DNA of 64,000 nt from Galaxea fascicularis (taxonomy: Eukaryota > Cnidaria > Anthozoa > Scleractinia > Euphylliidae), in NCBI GenBank assembly GCA_948470475.1, contig OX419336.1, positions 4,094,484-4,158,483 on the forward strand, read 5' to 3'. Positions within the stretch are counted from its first letter, which is position 1. Each line of letters opens with the position of its first letter. Both the position numbers and the translations under genes were made by a program. The notes below the pieces were generated by a model, which saw nothing but the letters and a program-made list of their open reading frames with translations, was not told where the DNA came from and searched no databases. This document shows, one piece after another, positions 46,085 through 55,880 of the stretch.

Positions 46085-46257
46085 TCGGGTGAAAGTTTCT
46101 TTTGCTACTTCTTGTTTTTCACGATTGACTGCGTCAAATCTAAAATTTTGCACAATGTCAACGTTGAACAACGTTTGGGGATGTTGAAATAATTTCCTTT
46201 CGTTAACTTTTAATCTTGGATTATCGTTAATCGACTTTCGAACAACCGGGCCTAGAT
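46085..46257 (-). mobile_element. MITE with GGGCCCGGTTGT end, partial copy 2
   Basis: 'ttaatcttggatta', 'cgttaatcgactttcg' and 'aacaaccgggcc' match the reverse complement of 22410-22646, as does 'tctaaaattttgca' further in. The other end is lost or unrecognised. Confidence 0.7.
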
Positions 46258-46459
46258 TAGCAATTGTTGTAAGAAGAAGTGGACGTATGGCTAACGTACA
46301 GTTAGCTGTTCCGCTGCCCCGAACCAACTATCTAGAAGGAAGCTTTAGCTATGGGTCCTATAGAGGTTTGGTGCCGTGGAACAGTCTACCCGTCAAGCTG
46401 CGGAAAGGGTGACCTCTCTCCACCTTTAAATCCAGCTGCAGGGGTTGCTTTCGAAGTTA

Positions 46460-46830
46460 TAGAGCGCTTTCCTTTTGCATGGAAAAACCGGTTGTTCCGG
46501 TGGGACAACAAATGGAAAAGTCCTTCCCAGTGGATACTTCTCGGAAAAAAGAAATACCTTCTGAGGTATTCCTCCTTTATCGTTTTTACCGAAATGACTG
46601 GAATTAGAATATCACTGAACCATTTGCTAGATCACACTAGCACAATGTGCGGTTTGTTGCTCCCAAACCCGGAGAAATCTGTAGTGTTCCATTTATCGGA
46701 TAATTTTCACCGGTTTTTCCATTCAAGTGGAAAGCGATCAAGTACGTGATTGTACTGTTCCATTGGCGGAAAATTCTCACTGGTTTTTCCATACAAATGG
46801 AAAGCGCTCCAAATGGCATTCATGGAAACC
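46460..46830 (+). repeat. Tandem-like repeats with TTTTCCATxxAAxTGGAAAGCG
   Basis: A unit with 'accggtttttccatt', 'aagtggaaagcgatc' and 'actgttccatt' recurs at about 46700-46745 and 46755-46815, with a looser version at 46475-46530. Open frames across it, on both strands, are products of the repeat. Confidence 0.6.
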
Positions 46831-49056
46831 AGACATCTTTTTTCCCAGCTTTAGGGTACGACTTTTAATATTTTTACATATTTGCCTGATGATTTTACCG
46901 GAGATAAATCAAGTTATTGTTGTTGTACATAATTGTATTATGTACATAATACATAATACTCTTATTAGGACAGTAATTCTGGTCGCGACTCTTAAGTTAA
47001 GGCTTTTTTTGAAGTTACGGTGTGCTGCTCATGTTTGAGTGCAAACTGAATTTGCTTCGAAGTTCATGGAATCAGAAAACCGCCTATTTTATAAAGACGG
47101 CTTTAGACATCTTACTTTGAATTTCCTAACTGCATATATTCTAGTTGGGTATGAAATTTCGTTTTATTACGGTACTCCTATATTTATTGTATCGCTCATG
47201 CAAAAAGACTCGTTGATTAGTAACAAAAGATATGTAGTTTTCATCTTATGATTCAATAAAGACTTGCCAACTTACGAGGGACCAATTTGTCATCTTAATA
47301 AAACAACTTAAGAATGTAAGAAAACGAAACAACAAAGAATAAATATTTCTTCACAGGCCCGTAGAAAGGCTAAAATAAAGCGAGGGCCCGAGCAAAATGA
47401 CCAAACATCACACTTTTAATTATGGTGCAGTTCTTGTATCCCTGCAAGACTACGTGAAATTTTCTAATTTCACGTTTAAGGAGAACGTTAACATACAACA
47501 ACGAACTTTTTCTCTTTATTAACTTGGAACCGGTCGTTAGAATCGCCCAATGTGTCTGCAATTGGCAATTTTAGCGAGTTGGGACAACGGCGATGAAGTT
47601 TCAAAGAACGCGAACTCATTTTATAGATCTAGATGATGTTTTCGTTACTGTCACCGTCGGTTATCTTAAATTCCCCATAAAATACATGTAGGATATATAC
47701 CAAGGGACATCTTTATGGAGACATCATTCACTGACAATTCGCCAAACAACTGCTTTGAGCGTTTGCACACAAATGAAATTTTGTACTTTTGGTAAAACTG
47801 CAAATTCGAGGGGAATTCACATGACTAAGATTTCCTTTGCTTTTCGAAGGACTGGAAATAAATACCCTCACAGTTAACCACTGATGACCACTCACTACAA
47901 AATAATATTTTTTATTTAATGTCATTTAATTTGCTCTTCCAGGCTTCAAAAAGAAACTCTCACGGAGAGCACTGTCAATTCTCTGAACGCGATGAATACT
48001 GCATGATACACGCAATAAATCACATCACCGTCATTAAAGCGATCTCCAATCGTGTGTTAAAGCCAAAAGTAAAGCGTTACTCTGGCCAGTGAGTCACAAC
48101 TGACGCAAACACTGCACGAGCCAATCAGATTTGAAGCAATTTCATGTAACCGGTGCTAAGCACAGGAAAATGCACGCCCGCAAGGCACCATTGGGTTTGT
48201 TTTTTTCTTCCTGGTCAACAAAGCAGCGAAAATTTGGGAAACTGATCACAGGGCGCGATGTAAAGCAAAACCAAGCACGACTAGAATTTCTTTCAACGCT
48301 CAACTGAAAATCGCCCTAATAACTACTTTCACAAAAAACGTGAAAACAAATATTAAATTAGTTAACAACTCGGTCCTTCAAACTTTTTATGAATTGTATT
48401 CATTACATTGCAATAAATGCTTGCAAGAAAAACCTCATTCATTGATCACTAAGTCATCTATGCCATTCATATTGGCCATTCATGAACTATTTTGTGTATC
48501 AAAACACCAACTACACAAGCAACACACTGCTTCAACATACATGTCGCGCATTTTGGGTTACATAGATCTTGGTACATGATAGATAAATTAGAAAAACTAT
48601 CTGAGGGAACTGATTTTGAACTGTTGAAACATTTATGAACTGCTAAAAAAAATTCAATCACATGACGACCCCATGAACTCGTTCAGTTACATGCAGGAGT
48701 TTACAATCAAAACAGAAATTACAAAATAAGAGCTCAAATGACAGGGAAGAGTATCAATATTTTCTGTTCTTTCTTAGTTGAAATTTAGCAAAATTTATTA
48801 TGAAAATTATGGGTGCAAGTATGATTGCACTGACATCAAATACAGATTTTATTGGGCACTACCCTTATTCAAGTAACCAGCTTCTATGCAAGGAAATGCT
48901 TTAAGCGATTTATTTCTATCATAAGTTTGATAGCTGCAAGTGGAAATTCCACAGGTTAATGCGATATTCATTTATGCAACTTAATGCAAAACAATTATTT
49001 ATAAATATTAATTTGATTCTACTATCAATAAATTCTTCAGTTTTCTTGAGATTTCT

Positions 49057-52000
49057 TTATCTTTCTTCACCCAACTCCTTTCTGCTTTTTAAATTCTTCT
49101 GAGAGAGTCTAAGCAGCGCATCAAAATCCATTTCATCAGATGAAGGGGGCCGGCTAAGTTCTCTTTCCTCAAGGTAACTGGTATTTGAGTCTAGAAACAA
49201 ATGGATTGAACATCACACTTAAAATTTTTGTACTGATGCAATTTCTAGTAAAAACAAAAAAATTTAATGCACAATGACGAAGGAACATTCATTTCTTCAT
49301 TTCATTATAAGCATCTCTGTCAAAATATGAAAAATGACTGAAAGTTGAAATATTTATTTACCATAGATTTAGCTTTTTAATGAGAAGCAACCATCCAATT
49401 CTTCCTGTCCCTTACCAACAGATAAGGAGACAGCAGGGGCATTTGAGATGACAGATTGAAATCCGAAGCCACTTACCAAAGTCAACATAACTTCCACCAC
49501 AAAACTTCCTTCTCCCACCAAAGCAAATATCCAACACTGGAAGGCTGGGATCCTCATTGCCCCCTAAAAATCAAAGAATAACAATGCTCACTGTAATATT
49601 GTTTTTTGTCATGTTCACCTGCAACAGTTTTACCTGCTATTTAAAGTCAATGTTGGTATTAAGTAAGTGGTATTAACAATATGATGACAAAATCCTGTTC
49701 AAACGAAATGCCTATAAATTATAATTCAAGTATTTATTCAACAAATCACTGGTTGAGACATTACATTTATAATAATTTAAAAATAACAAATTCAACTCAC
49801 TTTCAATAGCTTCAGCAGCTGAGGAATATTCAAAGAATGTCACAAAAGCATAGTTGTCCCTGTACAAAGGAAATTAAAACCTAGAATATCGTGTCTAGAC
49901 AAAGGGGGGTCTGAAGTGACACCAAAGTGACACTAAAGTTAAATCAAGCCACCGGAGGCCATTTATGGTAGAAATAAACGATTCACGATCAAGGCTTTTA
50001 GCAGTTCTCATTTCACAGAGTGCACTTCTATCGCGATTCATGGACAGCAAAAGTGGCAGGTCATGGGCTCACAAACATAAGCTTGCCCTCCTTTTAATGG
50101 AATGTACTGGTTTACTGTTGTCTGTTATTTTGAATAGGAAGGACAAAAATTGAAAATAGTTCTGAGAAGACTTTTGAAAGAAATTAATGGAAATACAATA
50201 AGGCTTGCTATTTCCCCCGAAATATAAAAATTAATTATTTTTGACATCTTCCTCAGCAACATGCAGAATCATTTAGTGCATGAGTCACACCGCAGTTTAG
50301 CAAAGTAATATCACATGTAATTTTGGACTTGAAAAAATAGAAAATCTCTATAACAGCACCCCTTAAAACAACATTTCATCCTCTTTAAACACAGACATCC
50401 AGCCACTACTTATCTAGAACACTGATCACCAAGTTTGAATAGTCCATCAATGCGGTCCCACTATATAAAGCCCTCATCTCTACAGTCACACTGTTTTCGC
50501 TTACCCTTCATCCCTAAAGTGAACAGTCACTTTTTCAATGGGCCCAAAGGGACGAAATCGTCTCCAAATATCATCTTTTGTGGTTGTGTTTGAAATTTTA
50601 CCAATGTAGACTATGCGTCTTTCCTCCTGTGGTGAAATAGAACATGAAGATTGAAAGAATCAGTTTTGACTCCACATAAAAACAAGATGAAACAAGTCAA
50701 CATTAAAGAATACAAGGTCACTCAATCTCAAACAAAAATAAGCCAGTGAGAGTAAGTGAGATGCTGGCCTTTCAGAAATTAAACTACAGTAGTTTATAAG
50801 TTGAGAGATCCTAGGGAATATAAAAAACCAAAATTATCAAGGTGGATTTTCAGATAGAGAAATTATAATCAGCAACTTCTAATTCATTAAGGAGACTAAT
50901 AATAATCAGCAAAATGGCCTTTTTATAATCCCCCCCCCTTAATGTGGGCCACCAATAAAAAGGCAGTGCAGAAGAAGTGTTGTTACTTTGACTTGAAGAG
51001 GGGGAGGAGATTTTTCTGTACAGCTCCCTACATTAATAATTATTATACATGCATTACGTGACTCAGACACTATTCATTTTTGGGACAGGGTAAGTATGAA
51101 AGTGATGCATGCATAATAATTATTACTGTAGAAATATTAGAAAAAACTTCTTCCCAGCAAACCTCGTTTTGCTTGTCCATCTTAAAAAGATGTTTATCTG
51201 GTGTCTAAACATTCACTTTACCTTTCCTGTGCCTTTAATGTTCTGGTCAAACTTGAAACCCATTTTCCTTTCCAGTTCAATATCATGACACGTTATATCT
51301 TTTCTGTCAGAAATGGCCTTTTCTGAGTACTCCTGTTTACGTGATCTCTTCCTTTCATGATAGCCATCAGCACCACTTGAATCTCTATCACTGCCATTTG
51401 AATACCTATAATAATTGGACTTGTGCCGTCTTGGATCGTATCTGGATCTCTGCTCATTCTTACTGTCTTCATCTGAACTGGTATTTCTCTCATCTGAACT
51501 GTGACTTGAATACAAACTATGCCTGCGTTTACTTCTTTTGTAACAGTTCTCTTCGTCTGAACTGTAACTTCCCTTTCTTTTGTGCTCTCTTCTGTAGTGA
51601 CTTTTTTCCTCACGATGGCTACGTCTCCGGCGATAATGTTTGTCTTCATCACAGCTGCTACCCTCATCAGAGCTGTCCTCACAATATGGACCTCTATAGC
51701 GTTTAGGAATTCTGCTCTTCTTATCAGCAGAATCTTTATCATGACTTGGTTGCCTTTTTCTTGCAAGAAACACCTCAGTTTCATCAGAACACTTTTTTTC
51801 ATTTTCATGCTCAACATCTAAGGCCAGTGATTTCCTGGAACTAGGGTTTCCTCCAGTTTCAGTTGAGTTCCCATTGATTTTAACATTATTTAGAGAGGCT
51901 TTCCTTAGCGGAAACCCACAACAGGCATAGTTGTGATCTGTTGCATGGTTATCAACATGCCTTTCCTTTTCACTTTTTGATCTTTCAAGGTGTTTCTCCG

Positions 52001-55000
52001 AGTCATTTTTGGACCTTTCATTGTCCAAAACACCATCAAGTTGTAGACTTTGTCCATTCACAGAACTTGCTGGATTCTCTGAAGTCTTTTTAACCAGAGA
52101 ATCTGTGGCATTGTCCTTAGTTTCATGAGGCAGGATGAAATCTATGCCATGACTTTCAGCAAATGAACTAATCTTGAGGGCTATGGTGTGTTCAGTGGAA
52201 TCAGATGTACTTTTCCTGGAGATAAGAACAACATTGAGTCACTCAAACAAACAAGAACACAAAGAAATGAAAAGGGATGTGAAGGGTCACAAATGCCAAA
52301 TTGACTTCATGTATATTCATTCTCATCCCCAGAATCACTTGTCTTAAAATGTTGTTGATAAGTAGCTCTGGACGTGCCAAAAAATTCGAAATTTTGTCAT
52401 TGGCTGACAAAAAATGAATGCGCAGCAGAAAAAGCACTGCACATTCCATTTTACTTCTGGCCTGCATGCCGCGGGCGAGCAACCTTGTGTGGGTGAGCCC
52501 TCTTTGGCACGCTTTTCAAAAAACTAAATATAAAACCACCCAAAACATGGCAACCACGCCAAAGAAAACTTATCAGTTTCTCCATACACTGCATTGCTTG
52601 CAATATCATTTATGACCAAAACCATCCTCTTCTGTTGTTTGGTAGCAGCCGAGAAGCTGAAAAGATATGTTTGAACTTCGAGAATTTAACAAGAACCACT
52701 TTAAACGCTGACGATCCATACCCGAAGGAGATCTGTCTTCCATTTAAAATTAAATTACATGTAGATTCAGCAGCTGATTTCAAAACTTTATTTGCGACTT
52801 TCCAAAACCCGTAGGTAAAATACATAAACAATCTTGTAACGGCATACGAGGGAGCTTTCTGTTCTTCTTTTAAAATCATACTGCCTAACTAATGCTTCTT
52901 GTAACCAATCTGACATGAAGGAGGCCATCTTGACTACATTATGTAGTTTCCAGTCTCTCCCCTCCCTAAAGATTAATTTCTGAGCATGAGCAGATTCGTC
53001 GGCAAAAATTACACATGCACTACCGGATGTCCGTGATTCACAGACATCCAGTAACTGCTGCTGCCAGAGTCTTCCGTTTCTCCAACCACGTGACCAAAAG
53101 AAACTGAGGGTCTGGGGACAAAAATGATGTATATCCTTCACAGCAATGAGATCACCATTATTTTGTTGCAGGCAAATCCAGTCAAGATTATTTTCAGCAT
53201 CTATGCAGTACATCCCTCCCCCTGACCAAACAATATTAACAATAACACGTACTCTGATGACAGAAAGTTGAAAGTTGGTAAACAATCCAGTGAACCTGAA
53301 GAAACAAAATAGAAACTTATCAAGGACAGAAAATTAAGAACAGGGATGTAGCAAGGTTTTTTTTGTAAGGGCTAGGGGGGATGGAGGGGGGACAGGTGCC
53401 AAAGGTACAAAGCCCAGGGGGGAGGGGGTACTCCCTTGTATGGGCTATATAGGTACATGCAGCACCAAAGGGTATGGTTTTCAGCCATTTTGGTCTTAAA
53501 TAGGGTATCAATTTTGACCATTTTGCTCTGAATATACGGTATGGTTTGCGCACTCTAGTGTTGAATTGGCAGCACATTATGCAACCTGCTTTTTAGTGTA
53601 GAATTTTAAGCTTGAAACGTACTTTTGTATCCTTCCTAATAAAAGCGTATAAAAATTGCCTTTAACAATGGTCTGACACAGGGAACTGATTATAATGCAG
53701 GTCTGAAATAGGGTATCAAATTTTTGATCAGGTCTAAAATTGGGCAAGGAAAATCTTAGACTTTGGTCTGAAATACAGTAGGGTAAGGGTTTCAGGAGGC
53801 ATGCCGCACACCCCCACCTAATTTTTCATGATGCTTCTGGAAGGAAGAGACTTGTCTATGAGGATTTTTAGAAGCTACTAAAATTTAAGAGGAGTATGTG
53901 TATGAAGCTCTATGGAGTGGGGTCTTGGAAAGTCTTCCATTACACGAGAGGGGCTTATTAATTTGGTACCTTGTTTTTCTTCATATTCCAAAAACTGCTC
54001 CAGCAAGGTACTGACGTCATTGGCTTCAATGCCTGTTGAATAGAATATGATTTATACTGGATGTATCACACACACTACATGATTTAGACCATAAATGCTG
54101 AAGAATGTAATTTTCTGCTACAGTGTACTTTGCCCACTGTAAAGATTTTTTGCCTACATTTTTTTAGAGTTCAATGATGATCAAAGGATTTTTGTAATCA
54201 ATGATTTAAGTAGGGATTTTTTGGGGTATTAAAATCAGTCTGAAGATTGGGGGGATATAGTGCCTGTGTAGTTCTGCCAATAAAGTACAATCCTTTGTGG
54301 AAATTTTTAAAGTGCCCTAACCCCAAAAAATAAAACTAAACAAATCTAAAATTAATCTTTGCATCTGTTTGAAACACATTGCAGCATTTTTCCCCCCTTT
54401 CTTTTTTTTTACCAAAATTATCTTGATTTTTTATAGGCTTTAAAACTGACCATCATTTGTTTCACAGCTGAGTCAAAAGGGGCTTGGGTCTATTCCTGAT
54501 TTGATGTCACAAACTGATTTGCATTGCATTAACTCTTTGTAAACATGCATGCAAAGTAGATTGTGACGTCAAATGAGGAATAGACCCACTCCCCTTCTGA
54601 CTTGGTTGTGAAACAAACCATGCTTGGTTTTTCATAAGTTTTGAAGCCTATAAAAAGCAGGATTTATTTAAAAAAAAAAAAAAAGGAAAAAAGACTGGAA
54701 TTTGTTTCAAACAGGTGCAAAGATTTATTTTGGCGAAAAAAAATTTTGGGGTTAGGGGCACTTTAAAGCTCGGAGATTCAGAATGGATTTTTGGGGGGGT
54801 TTGTTAGATGCCCCTAGGGATTTTTTGGGTTGCATTTTTTACCCTCTTCGATCATCCCTGTCACTTGAAATCTGCAATAACCCCCCATCTCCCCCACCGT
54901 ATCCAATAATGCTACTCTTTTGCAAACAAAAAAATAATAAAACTTCCCGTTTGTAACCCTGCTGTATTCTGGACAGAAAATAAATCGTTGAGATTATAGA

Positions 55001-55485
55001 TAAGAATAACTGCTCATTTGAAAACAAAGTAAGTTAAGCTTACCTTCAACTAGCTCTCCCTCTTCTAATTCCATACTTTGCAAAATGTCGCTACCTCCAA
55101 CAACGTTCTAAAATTTCAAATGGAAAAAAGTAAATACGCAAAGAGAGGTACAAGAATAGAATCTTAATCATAACCAGTTAACAACGCTTAATTTGAGTGG
55201 TGTTAAGTGCATGCGCTACACCAATAGAGACCCACGTGGAACAAGAAAGTCAACAAACATGGGGTTTACACTCGCTCATGTTGTTGTTAAGAGTGCCACA
55301 TAACTCAGAGTACTGGCCGAAACTAAGGTGTTTAAATGCAAAAATGTCACTCATACGTTAAACATTTCATCAGCCGAAGAACAGTTGATTTTTCTGTCAA
55401 AGAAAGCCGACATGAACTCAAATTCTTTACGTTCTACGCCGCCTTGTACCTCGTGGCACGAAGAAGTCGAAGAAGCTTCCGGCAT
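49057..55485 (-). CDS. PPRC1: PGC-1-family transcriptional coactivator, PRC-like
   Basis: Nine minus-strand exons: 55485-55450, 55107-55044, 54032-53970, 53295-53253, 52215-51222, 50626-50505, 49859-49801, 49563-49477, 49190-49057. They make 533 codons in one phase. Landmarks in order: G-I-E-A-N-D-V-S-T-L-L-E-Q-F at residues 34-47, very like an internal PRC segment (GIEASDLSSLLEQF); D-H-N-Y at 162-165, fitting the HCF-1-binding consensus (D/E)HxY shared by PRC and PGC-1beta; an Arg/Ser/Lys-rich region at about 200-390; an RRM from 401 with RNP2 IVYIGK and RNP1 DNYAFVTF, then C-F-G-G-R-R-K-F-C; and a tail with D-F-D-A-L-L at 511-516. Vertebrate family members bind NRF1 and HCF-1 and raise mitochondrial gene expression. 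It is much shorter than human PRC (over 1600 residues). Start uncertain: an upstream in-frame ATG at 55533 would add 16 residues. The 43-bp exon is supported by phase and splice sites. Confidence 0.88.
52616..53285 (-). other. Long open frame inside a PRC-like intron, unassigned
   Basis: About 165 codons are open on the minus strand from 53285 down to 52788, with further domain-free frames below. It overlaps the 43-bp exon in a different frame, so it cannot be that exon extended. Composition looks protein-like (Cys- and Trp-containing, with W-S-R-G-W-R-N-G-R-L-W), but I recognise no family. It could be a relic of a mobile element or chance. Confidence 0.3.
53385..53830 (+). repeat. Dispersed repeat of family C, longest copy
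   Basis: Units of 'aatagggtatcaa', 'tttggtctgaaata' and 'ggtctgaaatagggtatcaa' end in 'agggtaagggtttcagg' and 'catgccgcacaccccca'. The copy at 9895-10132 is its reverse complement. It lies in an intron of the PRC-like gene. Confidence 0.75.
54307..54766. mobile_element. Large palindromic element, about 460 bp
   Basis: The ends 'taaagtgccctaaccccaaa' and 'ttggggttaggggcacttta' are inverted copies. Pairing continues inward ('aatctttgcatctgtttgaa' with 'ttgtttcaaacaggtgcaaa'; 'catcatttgtttcacagctg' with 'gttgtgaaacaaaccatgct'; 'gggtctattcctgatttga' with 'tcaaatgaggaatagaccca'). It is the longest foldback in the window, lying in a PRC-like intron. Confidence 0.8.
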
Positions 55486-55880
55486 TGTTACGGCTTCACT
55501 CGTTTTCAAGAGAATTCTTTCAAACTTCTTCAATTATACAGGAACAACCGTACGGCCCAGCTTCAAAAGAAAGAAAACGCAAAGTCTACAATGATTTTCC
55601 TGTACTCTAGAAGCGCCGAGAATATTTACAGACTCCAAGAACTTATTTTTCGTTCGACTCACACGTTGTCCACGCGGAGCGGAAAGGTTGCGTCACAACT
55701 TGTACAAAAGGTACAGCCTCGTTTTGAATGCTGCCAAAAGTGAGGGAGACAGGGCACGAGAAGCGACCGCTTACCCAATAATTAAATATGGCGGACAACT
55801 GTAACTTCAACAAAATGCTTAAAAACTTGTTCTTTCACGGCCCCAGAAGCCAACGATTATGTTCGGATTCTTGATTTACA
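55486..55880. promoter_or_regulatory. Candidate bidirectional promoter, PRC-like / MTRF1L
   Basis: The two start codons are 395 bp apart and point away from each other. Visible motifs: an ETS-like GCGGAAAGG at about 55679; a CCAAT-like 'acccaata' at about 55773; and AAATATGGCGG (YY1-like) at 55784-55794. I see no TATA box and no full NRF1 site (GCGCATGCGC). The arrangement is typical of housekeeping gene pairs; shared regulation is inferred. Confidence 0.5.
55788..55874 (+). other. Possible upstream open reading frame before MTRF1L
   Basis: An ATG within the AAATATGGCGG motif opens 28 codons and stops at 55872-55874, six bases before the proposed MTRF1L start. If transcription begins upstream of 55788 it would tend to limit translation of the main frame. 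If it begins at the YY1-like motif, the frame may not be transcribed. Confidence 0.3.

Larger units (their letters stand above)
45414..49056. other. Intergenic DNA between the kinase 5' end and the PRC-like 3' end
   Basis: It includes the kinase promoter region and the 3' flank of the PRC-like gene. MITE-like elements at 45732-45912 and 46085-46257 and repeats at 46460-46830 are listed separately. No open frame between 46850 and 49056 has a recognisable domain, and I see no structured element there apart from a GATGTTTTCGTTACTGTCAC remnant near 47631. Confidence 0.55.

Noticed and set aside
46351..46749. 132-codon frame on the plus strand
   Set aside because: It runs across the repeated TTTTCCAT/TGGAAAGCG units and has no recognisable domain.
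51293..51821. Other long frames over the Arg/Ser-rich exon, both strands
   Set aside because: They shadow the biased codons of the PRC-like coding exon; only the chosen frame links in phase to the RRM exons.
55336..55743. 135-codon plus-strand frame antisense to PRC-like exon 1
   Set aside because: No domain, no splice partner, and it occupies the promoter between two better-supported genes.
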